From: Akebia trifoliata
Taxonomy: Eukaryota; Streptophyta; Magnoliopsida; Ranunculales; Lardizabalaceae
DNA length: 64,000 bases
Reading direction: 5' to 3'
Assembly: GCA_017979445.1 (NCBI GenBank)
Contig: CM030714.1
Coordinates: forward strand, 15,061,892-15,125,891
Part shown: piece after piece, positions 31,441 to 41,800 of the stretch
Layout of the letters: each line of letters starts with the position of its first letter
Numbering within the stretch: the stretch's first letter is position 1
Notes under the pieces: generated by a model
What the model saw: the letters and a program-made list of their open reading frames with translations, nothing else
Databases searched by the model: none
Told to the model about the DNA's origin: nothing
Program-made: the position numbers and the translations under genes

Positions 31441-32551
31441 AAAGGTTCCATCCCATATGCATTGGCTTGAAGGAGAACACACTCTAAAGCCTGTACACAC
31501 CAAAATTATTTTTCTACAATAGTAAATGCTTCGAAGGCTTGATTGGTTAAAAATTGCACCTGATTATGAGCCATATGAACAAATGAATTGTTCCCTATTA
31601 CTTGACACATATTTAAAAAAAAAAGAACAAGATGCAAGTTGTTTTAATTGGTACACCCCTTAATATAGGTTTTTTTTTTTTGGTTGCAAATAATTGATTT
31701 CGATTTGATTAAAGACTTAGTCAATGAATCATACTAGTTGGAAGAAATTGAGACTATCTAATGCATCTGAGTTTTTCATCTAAATCACCGCACTCAATGT
31801 CTTCTTCAGCAAATTAGTCCAATTAGTCTATTTGTTGATCCATAAGATCCATTTACCAATTGAGATGACTAGTGTAAGTTGGTATTGACTGGCATGTCTC
31901 ATCAATTAGGTCTATTGGGTTGGATTGGTATTACAGGTTTAATATGAACGATGTGGACTGGTCCACCCACTTACCTTTTGGTTGGATTGAACGGAATAAC
32001 CCAGGAATACCTATAGTCGGTTCGAGTCATGACTTATTTGGTCATCACCAAAGATTGAGTTTCCAAATTGATTGCATGATTGAGGCTAGGTTAGGACAAA
32101 TATTAGGTCATTTTAACTTGGAACATCGATATATCTCCCAATTTCACCTGGTTAGATAGTACGTGGTGGTCCAGTTTGATATACCCAAAGGTATTGTACA
32201 AATGTTGTAACCTTCATGTGCGTCCCCCATATCCCAAGAGACCAAATTAGCTTAGATCCGATTATGGGCCATGTGGGGACATGTCATGATGCAAATAAGA
32301 ATATGCATGCTCATGAGTGTGTGCAAAGGAAAGGGATGCACTCGGGGCATTTTTCAAGAATGATCAACCATAAAAAGCACATAATACAACCATATAAGTA
32401 ATCACATAAAGATCAAACATCCATCATCCAATCACACATCCACATAAGAAAGGTTAAAATCTACTTTAATATAAAGTTTTCTTGAGTCAACTGGATTGAC
32501 TCAGAGACCTACTTAAGGATAGTCTTGGATCAGGTAAAATTTGATCCTAAA
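31441..32551 (-). other. H1 5' leader, no gene
   Basis: Non-coding. The part at 31800-32000 matches the leader of the nested TAT element (12370-12580, opposite strand), and 32160-32340 shares GATATACC-type words with 8580-9277. In the nested element gag begins about 370 bp after the shared block; here no gag follows, so H1 seems to have lost it. Plus-strand frames at 31920-32159 and 32216-32401 are antisense to the leader and are not supported. Confidence 0.5.
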
Positions 32552-32571
32552 ATTCCTAGTAGAGTCGTCAC
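32552..32571 (-). other. Decayed primer-binding site of H1
   Basis: The minus strand reads TGACGACTCTACTAGGAAT next to the LTR end, against TGGTGACTCCACTGGGGAC in the nested TAT element. The following GGATCAAA context is shared. It fixes the end of H1's 5' LTR at 32572. Confidence 0.7.
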
Positions 32572-34057
32572 TGAAAACACCTCGACTCTTTTTGTGATGA
32601 AATAAAAAAATATTTAGAGATAATATTAGGAGATTTTCTAAGAGTGGAGAATCACCACCTAGTTTAGGTTGAGGAACCATAAAATTATTTCAAATGGATT
32701 TGGAGCGGTGTACAGGTAAGTGACTAGGGTAAGAGTTCAGGTTAAATGTTTTGGAAGGTATTAGCTACCAAACCTTCCCGATTGAGGCAATCGATTCTTA
32801 TTGAGATTCAAAACTATCTCAAGGTCAATTAAGGTCAACTTAAAGTCCAATCATCATCATCATCATTTTATGGCAAATCGGTCAAATAAATCTTACGGCT
32901 AAGATTCCCTCAAATACTACTCAATTCCTTGAATTTTTTACACAAAGAAGGAATGAATTTGAAAAAACCTAAATTACGTCTGGTGGCCTAAGACATATCT
33001 GGCAAGTCTTATAAAAACAATTGTTACCACACCATATTTAGAATTAACTTGATAAATATCACATGCACAAACAAGTTTCAAATTGATAAATATCACATGT
33101 TTAGAATTTTCAAATCGATAAAAATTATTACATGCTTAGAATTTTCAAATCGGTAAAAGTCCATGTATATAAATAATTGCCTCATTGGAAACATTCACAT
33201 ATTCAATCGATTATTTAAAAAAAAAGATTAAAAATTCATATGCATCAATTATTTCCAACTTGATAAAAACTCATAGCACGCATATATAAGCTACCAAATT
33301 AGTTAAATATCGACACAAACGCTAAAGCGATACAAAGGTATTTCATGAATGCTTCCAATATCACCATATAATAATAACCAAGGCATGGATTAATAAAAGA
33401 ATGATACCTCAATGAGGTTTTATCACATTTTGCAAAACAAACTTTGATCACAAAAGTACAAGAAGTGCATTATTGATCATAAAATGAACACAAAAACTTT
33501 ATCGAATCAAATGAAATCTAGGAGACTATTTATCCATGGTTTAAAAAAAATATATAAAACAAAAACAAACAACTAACAAAGTCAAAAAGGAAAAGAAAAG
33601 GAAAACAACCAACTAAAAAAATTGAACTCACCTTAAATGGTTAGGGTGTGTAGCAGTATAATTCCCTCAAGGAAAAGAAAAGGAAAACAACCAACTAAAA
33701 AAATTGAACTCACCTTAAATGGTTAGGGTGTGTAGCAGTACAATTCCCTCAAGCGTGATCTAATCGAGAGCTTGTGAGAATGGGATAAATGAAAGCAAAA
33801 ATTTAACAAGTTGTGGTTATGATTGTTTGATGAAGGAAGAGGCGTGAAAGTTCTGGGATGTTATGGGACATTAAGAAGAAAATAACAAGGATCATTAGAA
33901 TGGCTGTGGACGTCAAAAAGAAAGGAGAGTAATGGTAAGGCTGTATGGGATGTTAAGGAAAACAATAATGAAGATGACTATGTGGGACATCAAAGAGAAG
34001 GGAAAGTAATGGTTAGGTTGTTGTGGGGTGTCAAAAGGAAGGAAGGATAATGGTTGG
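32572..34057 (-). repeat. H1 5' LTR, 3' part, cut by H2
   Basis: In plus coordinates it opens TGAAAACACC (an LTR end ...GGTGTTTTCA). The first 450 bp align with the H2 LTR from 34058 (shared ATCACCTAGTTTAGGTT.AGGAACCATAAAATTA, AAGTCCAATCATCATCAT, GTGGCAAG or TGGCAAG). The middle (33030-33750) diverges and contains an 82-bp tandem duplication. It ends abruptly at 34057 where the complete H2 LTR begins. Confidence 0.65.
33589..33752. repeat. 82-bp near-perfect tandem duplication
   Basis: 33589-33670 and 33671-33752 differ at about one position (GTATAATTCCC against GTACAATTCCC). Such identity inside an otherwise decayed LTR points to a recent local duplication. Confidence 0.92.
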
Positions 34058-36376
34058 TGAAAGCGCCTCTACAGTTTATAAGATAAAAATAAAAAATATT
34101 TGGTAATAAAATTGGGGGATTTTTTGAGAATGGGGATCCATCACCTAGTTTAGGTTTAGGAACCATAAAATTACTCCAAATGAATTTGGAACGGTTCATG
34201 AATAAGAGATATGGGTAAGGGATTAGGTTACGAGTTCAAGAAGGTGTAAGGCACAAACTGGATTGGTCTTTACTATAATCTAAAACTATTCTAGGATCAC
34301 GAGAAGAAGATTAAAGTCAAGGCTAAAGTCCAATCATCATCATTTTATGTCAAATTTGCTAAATAAACCCTAAGGTTAAGATCCCTTCAAATATTATACA
34401 ATTTTTTGAGTTCCGTATAAATGGAGATCAATTTTAAAAATCTTCAATCATGTAATGCCCCAAGGGTCATGTGGCAAGACTTGTAAAAAATGAAAAATCC
34501 GATTTGTGTGCCTCATGTATTATTAATCGAGAATAAGAAAAAGGAAAAGAGAGGGTTCGATTGAGACTATGAGAGCCTTCATATGCTACTCTCATGGGAA
34601 TTGTGATGGGTATTTTAAAGAGGGAATATGAGAATGGAAGAAGATGTGGCATGGGATTAAATTGAAAGTGGAAGGCATGGAGATGACATGGGGACTATTA
34701 TAGAGGGGACAAAAAACGATGATTGGAAAAGGAAGGCCTTGAAAGGGAGAGAAGAATGGTAGCTGTTATAAGCTCGTGTCTTCTCTTCTTCTTCTTCCTC
34801 TTATCTTCTTTTCTTTCTATTTAGATTTTTCTATTTATTAATGTGTAATCAAAATCCTCTTGTTGTCATGTGTGAAAAAAGTTAAGGGAAGAAAAGGCAG
34901 GCAAAGATGTTAAAGAGAGATGGAGGTTATTTTTTCTTCTTTTTAGTTTTTCTTCCCCTTTTTGATTGGTTGAACCATTCCTCCTTTTATAAACCTTTTA
35001 ATGAAATGAAAAAAGAAGATTTTTCTTTTTATTTGATTCTCCTCTCTTTCTTAGAGTAGGTGTAGGTTTTCAAAACTTATATTTTTATTTCCATCTTCTT
35101 TTAATGAATCACATGTGTGTAGGGGAGGGGTGATCCTATACTTGTTGCACTCGTTTTAACTTCGACTTCGATTTCTTTGATCAGTTAAAAACTTCTTTCA
35201 TTTCTTTGATTGGTTAGAATTTAAGATTAATTGATTTGATCGGTTAAAGGTTTTTAGGTTACCCGAATGTTTAGTTGACAGATTGGATTAGTTAATTTAT
35301 TTTGATAGTAAATTAACCTTAATTCATCGATTTATCAAGAATTGAACTTTATTCTATGATTGGTTCGATTGGGCACAAGTCACCTTTGGATTAGTTCAAT
35401 TTATTAAAATTTTATTGATTGATTTAGGTTTATAATTTTTTAATTAATGTCCAAATATTTTAATTTTGAATTAAGGTTTTGATTCTCTGATTGTGGCTCA
35501 AATTTTATCATTTCATGTGATCGAGGTTATCATTTCACATGGAGAAATTTTGTAATTTCATGTGTATTTTTCCTATTTCATGTGGTGATGAGTGTCATTC
35601 TAATTGAATGGAAACCGTCATTTTATTTGGTGATTGGTGTCATTCTACGCAATTAAAATCATCATTTTTTGTGAATATTTTTTTATCATTTTTTGTGGTG
35701 AAAAAGTGTCATTCTATGTTATGAAAATCATCATTTTATATGAAATTTTTATTTTTCCTAAGCGTGGGATTTTTAAAAAAATTTCGATGTACCAGAATAT
35801 TGTCGAAAGTTTATTTTTAGTCACGTTTCTTCGGAATAGATGTTTGTAAGTAAAAGTCAAATATCAAGGGTATTTTGATTATTTTAAACTTATCTGTTTT
35901 CACCAATTTTAGTCTTGTTATACTTGAAATCACAATTCGAGAACAACATTGGTACTTTCAATACATTTTAAAGGTGTGAGACTCACGAACAGTATTTTCA
36001 TTATTTTGTCAATTTTTTTGTGTTTTGGCGAGTGGCTTCTTTCAGTTCCCATATGATTGTTTTTAAGTCTCGATGTCATATTTTCTTAGCTTTGTGAGGT
36101 CTTTAGGTGATTAAAATGTATGACGAACCTAAGTGTTCGTACTTGCTAAATTGAGTATAGAGTGTAGAGATCCTAAGCGTGCGTAATTTCTATGTTGATC
36201 GTGCCAAGTAAAAGAGAGATGAAATCATGAGGACTGAGAAAGAATCAGAGGGAATTGGAAGAGAGTCTCTCACAAGTTTTTGAATTCTTCAAATATTTTG
36301 TGTTCATCATTAGGAATCAACAACAACTGGGTGATAGATTCTCCTATTAGACGGTTGCAATAATGGTATGTCTACA
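34058..36376 (-). repeat. H2: complete 3' LTR of a second TAT/Ogre element
   Basis: 2,319 bp; in plus coordinates TGAAAGCGCC...TGTCTACA, i.e. TGTAGACA...GGCGCTTTCA on the minus strand, with the same termini as the nested TAT LTRs. A purine tract follows at 36377, so this is a 3' LTR whose element extends to higher coordinates. The candidate target duplication on the left is GTTGG (34053-34057); the partner is not in view. The 2-kb middle is non-coding, with ATTTCATGTGG/TCATTCTA words repeated at 35510-35730. Confidence 0.8.
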
Positions 36377-36765
36377 GATGCCCCTCTTTAACAGAGGATG
36401 CAAGCAAACTAGATGGAAAATCTACTTTGGTAAAATGCCAAAGCTAGTAACAACTTATTATGTAGCCTGATTTGGCAATTTTTCGGGGCATCCATATCTT
36501 TGAGGGTAAAACTCTCCTTAGACTAAGAGGTGTTAGATTCTCCAATAGAAACTCTCACCAACATATGAAATGCAATGAATGTGCACGTGTGTGCAATAGT
36601 GAAATGATGAAACTATGATTTTGAAAAGGTACGCCTCCATTCTACGCATTCACGATGGGAGGACGATGAACTTTAAAAAAATGGAAAACTGAGTAAAATA
36701 GTTGTAAAAATTATGCATAAATTCAATGCAAAGATTGCTTTCAAGTAGGAAATTGATGGAAAGTG
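36377..36765 (-). other. H2 polypurine tract and 3' internal stub, then junction with copia
   Basis: GATGCCCCTCTTT (the reverse of AAAGAGGGGCATC) at 36377-36389 is the polypurine tract. Homology with H1 (1129-1480) continues to about 36710 (AAAACTGAGTAAA). Then the sequence changes to a decayed copia element. The rest of H2 is missing, so the two elements were joined by deletion or by insertion followed by truncation. Confidence 0.65.
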
Positions 36766-38037
36766 AAAAGTTTGTCTTCATGGGGAACCATCTTAGAATG
36801 CAAGTGATGACTATAGGAACCTATCATTTGGTTTTGGATATTGGTTATTAGATGGATCTAGAGAGCATCTTCTATGTTCCTACCATATCTTTGAATTTAA
36901 TTTATTTGATTTCTTTTGAAAATAGACAATTAAAGTTATTTTTATATTCATAATTTGTTGGATCTAAGATATTATTTGATGGCTTATATAAAATTACTTT
37001 TCATTATTATTTTGCCTAACTTTAGTTAATCTGCATTCGAATAATGGTTTAAAATGTAACTTAATGAAGGAAAGTTCATCCATCTTGCGTTATAGATGTC
37101 TTGGGCACATCTCTAAAGCTAGCATATAGAAATTAGTGAAAGATAAATTTTAGAAAATATGAACTTTACGGATTTATCAATGTGCATGGATTGTATTAAA
37201 GTAAATCAAATCAAATATATTAGGATAATTGTCATAAGAAGTAAAGAACTTCTTTTGATTGTATAGACTATATTTGTGGACCTTTTTTCATTACAATTCT
37301 AAGTGAAGAAATATACTTTATCACCTTTATAGATGACCGTTTTAGATAGGATTGAATCTACTTATTACATGAAAAATCTTAGTATGTGGATATCTTTCAA
37401 ATATTCATAACTAGAGTAAAAAAATAGTTAGACAAGAAAGTTAAAATAATTAGGTCAGATATGAGTAGTGAGTACTACGATAGATATGATGAATTGGACC
37501 AGAACCCTGGCCCATTTATCAAACTCTTAGAAAAATTAGATATTTGTATGCATTACACAATGCTTGATATGCCTTAGCAAAATGTTATTGTTGAAAGGCA
37601 TAATCATACGCTTATAAACAAGGTTAAGAGTATGTTGAGCCATTCAACAAACTATAATTCTTATGGAAAAAAAAAACATTAAAGATCGTAATGTATATCT
37701 TAAATACGATTTTTAGTAAAGTATTTCCCAAAATTCCTTTCAAGTTATGGACTAGTATGAAACCTAATTTGAGATGCATGCATGTTTAGTGTCCAACATA
37801 AGTAAGTATTTATAACCCACAAGAAAAAAATTGGATCCTAAGACCGTTTTTGGTTATTTTATTGGTTTTCCCGAAAAATTTAAGGGATACAATCTCTACT
37901 ACCCTAACCATAATACTAGGATAATTAAAATTGAAAATGCAAGATTCTTAAAAAATTATGAGATTAGTGGGAGTGTACCATGTAAAATAGTCTTTGAAGA
38001 AATAAGAGTGGACATTCTTCCATCTTTTAATCTTTAA
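36766..38037 (+). pseudogene. copia-1 protease end and integrase
   Basis: Protease C-terminal sequence is at 36760-36920 (GNHLRMQVMTIGTYHLVLD, then SIFYVPTISLNLI). Integrase core sequence is at 37450-37640 (SEYYDRYDELDQNPGPFIKLLEK and QNVIVERHNHTLINKVKSM). An open 68-residue C-terminal part is at 37831-38037 (DPKTVFGYFIGFPEKFKGYNLYYPNHNTRI, then VFEEIR). The GYFIG(F/Y)PE...GY..Y.P pattern is the copia integrase tail. Confidence 0.8.
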
Positions 38038-38239
38038 AAAATTATTTATCCTCAAATTATTCCACAATATGAAGAGAATGGAAAATAGTTAGAACAAGGT
38101 GATTTTTTACTCCATCAAGACTTAACCATTATAATTGAAGATTACAACCAATAGTTTTGAGAAGATTTCTTAGAGAAAGAAGATTTGCCATTTCAGATGA
38201 TTACGTGGTATATCCGCATGAATTGATTATGAAATTGTG

Positions 38240-39200
38240 ATAAATAAAGATCCGGTTATATTTTCAAAAGATATGAAAAGTGGATGGATGTAATGAAAGA
38301 AGAGTTAGAATTTATGGATCAGAATGGTGCTTGGGATCTTGTTGAGTTGCCTCATAAAAGTAAGAAATACAAGTGTAAATGGGTCTTTAAGGTCAACCGT
38401 GATGCAAAATGCAATGTTGAACGGTTCAAAACTAGACTTGTGGCCAAGGGTTTTACTCAGAAGAGAGATCATCAATTACACTGAGATTTTCTCTCCGATT
38501 TCAAAAAGAAACTCATTGAGAATCATTGTGTCATTAATAACTTATTATGATTTAGGTTACACCAAATAGATGTGAAAACAACCTTCTTGAATGGGAGTTT
38601 GATGAAAAAATTTATATGAAACAACCTGAAGGATTCTTAGAAAAGGAAAAAAAGGAAAATTTAGTTTGAAGACTTAAGAAATCTATTTATAGACTTAAAC
38701 AAGCAATGATATGTAAAGTTAAACAATACTATTACCTTATTTGGATTTAAGGAACAACTTTATTCTGTTGGTCATATACATGGTTAATATCTTGTTGGCT
38801 AGCAGTGATCTTGATTCATTCCACAAAACCAAGAAGTATCTTACTAAGAATTTTTATTTGGTTGATATAAGGCAACATATGTCACTGGCATAGAAATTCT
38901 TAGGAATCTATCTGAAGAATTATTATGATTGTCTCAAAAAAAGTATATCAATTGAGACTTAGAGAAATATAATATGCAATATTATCCAGCCAATGATGTG
39001 TCATATCAGAAAAGTAGATAAGTTCAACTTGATACAATGTCCGCAAAATGAATTAAAGAAGGAACATATGAAGGATATGCCATATGCCTCAATTATTGGG
39101 ATTATGATATATGTTCAGACTTAAACCAGATCAGATATCAATTTTATAGTTGGGATGGTGGATAGATATCAGAGTAATCCAGGATTGGACATTGACATTA
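38240..39200 (+). pseudogene. copia-1 reverse transcriptase
   Basis: 38284-38484 is open and reads EELEFMDQNGAWDLVELPHKSK, KCKWVFKVNRD and RFKTRLVAKGFTQK, the start of copia RT. After a frameshift come FSPISKRNSLRIIVSL, LHQIDVKTTFLNGSL-type and YMKQPEGF sequence (38490-38640). Further fragments with LTKNFYLVD and MCHIRK follow to about 39200. No intact YVDD motif is visible. Confidence 0.8.
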
Positions 39201-39679
39201 ATCTAGACCTGGATGGTTGAGTGAGGTTGCAGTATGATTTGGATCTGGATGGTTGAGTGAGGTTGCCAATAAGATCTTTTTCATCTTCTTTTTCGATTTT
39301 TCTTTTTTGGTTTATGAAACAAACTTTTGATTGAGAATCTAAGATATCTGAGGCTAAACATGTCCTTGACCTTGGTATTCTATGAAAGACTGAGTCTTTG
39401 AATTGATTACTAACTCCTTGACCAAAGTTTTTTTTGTAAGACTTTTTTAAAAACCTTAATTTAATATATTATATGTTCGAATGTTTCGGGTATGTTTTGG
39501 TCTTACTTCAATGTTTCAAAAAATTGAAGCATATAATCGAAATGAAATTTTAAACCATGGAGATATATATTTGGGATGAAAGAGTATATGCTCACCTATA
39601 GAAGAAGAGATCATCTAAAGGTGATTGAATACTAAGATTAAATTTTGCCCAATATTCCGATAGTAGAAAATCTACATCA

Positions 39680-40060
39680 AGCTTTGTATTTTTACTAGCA
39701 GGTGGAGCCATCTCATGCAGGAGTGTGAAATAGAATATTATTATTTCATCCACTATGGAGTCTGAGTGTTTGACATGCTTTGAGGCACCAAATTGCCTCG
39801 TTTGGTTGCGGAATTTTATCTTAGGACTTGGGGTTATCGACTCCATATTTAGGTCGTTAAAAATATATTTTGACAATACTGCAACTGTATTTTTCTCTAA
39901 GAATGAAAAGAAGTCGAACGATACGAGATTGATGGAGGTCAAGTACTTTGTGGTTAGAGAGATAGGGGCTTCATTATGAATTGTATTAGGAAGGATAATG
40001 ATGGCGTGGTACATGGAAGGGAACATGACACAGATGATATACAATTATCATGATTCACAT
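39680..40060 (+). pseudogene. copia-1 RNase H
   Basis: 39755-39979 reads MESECLTCFEAPNCLVWLRNFI, DSIFRSLKIYFDNTATVFFSKN, then TRLMEVKYFVVRE. This fits the copia RNase H C-terminal half (TMEAE....EA..AVWL, CDN.AA...). The longer minus-strand frame across this stretch (40044-39592) is its antisense shadow. Confidence 0.8.
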
Positions 40061-40254
40061 TAATGTCGGATCGAAGTATAGTATTATTGTATTTGATTAA
40101 AAATTAGTATTATTAATGAGTTTTGAAAATCCTTAATCATGTATAAAATGTTTTCTTATAAAATCTTAAATTGACCGGTCTTTAAAAAAAACATATTTTT
40201 TATGAAAGAAAGATACACCTTAACACAATTGGTCTAATGGACTAAGTGGGAGAA

Positions 40255-40684
40255 TGTTAGACCACGATTTTGGGTGTGGCCTATGGACCTAAACATTTAA
40301 TATATCTTCAGCATTCATCTTTTATTATAAACATGATGGTCTAAACGAATGATTTGCTATAGTCTATGTGAAGTTCAATAGTAATTGAGCCCTTCTTAAC
40401 TATAAATTTTAACCCTTGAAATTATGGTTTTGAGTATGATGCATATTTATCCTATTAATTAGGGTTTTGGGGACTATAGATCTTTATTATGTATTAAAAA
40501 GGCAAGGAATATGATGCAATAGTAGTGATTTTATTTATATGTATTATATATAACAAAGAAAGAAGGAATATGAATAAGACTTTTATTTCATTTCCTTTTT
40601 GTTTATATTATTTTAGCTTTTCGTCTGTCTGAACTCACCTTCTCTCTTAGTATATAATGCCCTTCTTGGATTCATAGATCCACA
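40255..40684 (+). repeat. copia-1 3' LTR (right end uncertain)
   Basis: ACTAAGTGGGAGAA (40241-40254) is a typical copia polypurine tract, and TGTTAGACCACGATTTTGGG starts the LTR. A TATATATAAC stretch near 40546 may be its TATA box. I place the end at ATCCACA (40684) because the sequence then changes character, but no second LTR is in view to prove it. Confidence 0.5.
40651..40658 (+). promoter_or_regulatory. Candidate TATA box upstream of MIR319
   Basis: TATATAAT lies 370 bp before the hairpin, at or just inside the tentative end of the copia LTR. If used for MIR319, transcription would start near 40685. A position about 30 bases from an LTR end is odd for an LTR promoter, which favours a host role, but this is inference only. 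Confidence 0.22.
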
Positions 40685-41020
40685 AGTTAACTGGCTTTGG
40701 CAGAGATGATAGTAAAGGTCATCCCAACCCTTATTTTGACTCCTATGAAAGATTTGTTCTCTCTCTCATACCCCCCCACCCCACCCCCACAAAGACAAAC
40801 ACACACAGAAATGTGGGGAAGTGATCACCATCATCTAATTTTCTCGCTTCATTACACCTAAGGAGTTGACATCCTCTTGTTTCTCTCATCTCTTTTTTTT
40901 AATTTTTGTTTTCATATCATGATTTTGATTGTTTTATTCATTTAATCATTTTATAGATCTGCCTATTAATTAATTCAAAACAGAAGTATTAAATTTTTTT
41001 TTTTTTTAAGATGATGATCT
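40685..41020 (+). other. Region 5' of MIR319, probable promoter or pri-miRNA leader
   Basis: It contains a CTCTCTCTC tract followed by a C/A-rich run (CCCCCCCACCCC, about 40768-40790), then T-rich sequence with a poly-T at about 40995. CT-rich stretches are common near plant transcription starts. I see no reading frame and no transposon homology, so I take it as host sequence. Confidence 0.4.
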
Positions 41021-41196
41021 GTGAGAGAGCTTTCTTCAGTCCACTTATGGGGGGTTGTAGGCTTTAATTAACTGCCGACTCATTCATCCACATACCAAGT
41101 AAAGCAGATAATTTCTTGGTAAATGAGTGAATGGTGCGGGAGATTAGTTGGATCCTATGCTTCCTGTCCTTGGACTGAAGGGAGCTCCCTACTTAA
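41021..41196 (+). ncRNA. MIR319: MIR319 microRNA precursor hairpin
   Basis: A long fold-back of about 175 bases, typical of the MIR319/MIR159 family. The 5' arm (41024-41044, AGAGAGCTTTCTTCAGTCC..) pairs with the mature arm (41170-41190). A second conserved duplex, ACTGCCGACTCATTCATCC (41071-41089) with AAATGAGTGAATGGTGCGGG (41121-41140), lies nearer the loop, and a terminal TACCAAG/CTTGGTA stem (41093-41099 with 41115-41121) closes it. In known plants this precursor is cut by DICER-LIKE 1 from the loop towards the base, and the mature RNA directs cleavage of TCP transcription factor mRNAs that control leaf growth. Both arms are intact, so the locus looks functional. It is the only feature in the window that looks like a conserved host gene. 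Confidence 0.97.
41170..41190 (+). ncRNA. miR319: Mature miR319 (3' arm)
   Basis: The 21-base segment starts TTGGACTGAAGG and ends GAGCTCCCT, identical to the canonical miR319a/b sequence as I know it. The 5' TTGGACT distinguishes it from miR159 (TTTGGATT). It starts with U in RNA, as expected for AGO1 loading. Confidence 0.97.
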
Positions 41197-41800
41197 ATTA
41201 TAATCCAGACTCCTTTTTCTTTAGCTATTATTTATTTTCATTTTTTTTACTAAGCCCTTTCTTATATCAAGATCCATTTAAGTTTGATGTTCTCAGGTTT
41301 GCAAAGCCTTATTTTTTTCTTGAATAGGTTATATTTGGCCTGTATGATCTAGTTTTCTTGAAGTACTGAGAACACTCATCATGTTTGTTATTTGTATATA
41401 ATGGGTTTCTATAGAAATGTTGCATTTTGGTATGTAAAGCATCATTTTTCTTCTTAAAAACAGGATTTAATTTGATCTATTTGTATTGAAATGATGATGG
41501 TTCTCCATCATATTAACCATATATATAGTGGGTTTCTATAGGGATATTGCAATTATGTAGGTAAAAGCATCATTTTCTTCTTAAATAGGGTTTATTTGAT
41601 TTTCTATCATCTACTTGTGTTGAAGAGATGATGGTTACCCATATTATGACCTATGTATTTAGTAGGTTTCCATAGGAATGTTGCAATAAGGTATGTAAAC
41701 CATCATTTTTCTTCTTGGATACGATATCTATCGAACTGTTGCAATTTTAGGCATGTTTACTTCTTGTTGGCCAGTTTCTTAGTCTTATCTCTTGCTAATT
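41197..41800 (+). repeat. Three tandem copies of a roughly 130-bp unit downstream of MIR319
   Basis: Units begin near 41403, 41529 and 41664. Each has (A/G)GGTTTC(T/C)ATAG, TGTTGCA or TATTGCA, GTATGTAA.GCATCATTTTTCTTCTT and (in the first two) GATGATGGTT. Spacing is 126 and 135 bp. They probably lie within the primary transcript. The stretch 41197-41400 is unique T-rich sequence. Confidence 0.65.

Larger units (their letters stand above)
641..34057 (-). mobile_element. H1: TAT/Ogre-type Ty3/gypsy retrotransposon, interrupted by nested elements
   Basis: On the minus strand the order is 5' LTR (from 32572), primer-binding site, leader, protease-region remnants, reverse transcriptase, RNase H, a second archaeal-type RNase H, integrase, 3' tandem repeats, polypurine region and 3' LTR (ending at 1128). 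Two RNase H domains in a row are the hallmark of the TAT/Ogre lineage. About 8 kb of its own internal sequence remains once the insertions at 5735-19495, 19807-25371 and 25766-29611 are removed. The 5' LTR is itself cut at 34057 by element H2. All reading frames carry stops and frameshifts, so it is a fossil. A gag domain could not be recognised. Confidence 0.85.
36766..40684 (+). mobile_element. Decayed, 5'-truncated Ty1/copia element (copia-1)
   Basis: Plus-strand order: protease end, integrase, reverse transcriptase, RNase H, polypurine tract and 3' LTR. The 5' LTR, gag and most of protease are absent. All domains are broken by many stops and frameshifts. The order integrase before RT marks it as Ty1/copia. 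It abuts the MIR319 region on its right. Confidence 0.85.

Noticed and set aside
31920..32401. Plus-strand frames of 79 and 61 residues
   Set aside because: They are antisense to the H1 leader, which is homologous to non-coding leader sequence at 12370-12580 and 8580-9277.
39592..40044. 150-residue minus-strand open frame
   Set aside because: It is the antisense of the copia RNase H at 39755-39979, whose conserved motifs read on the plus strand.
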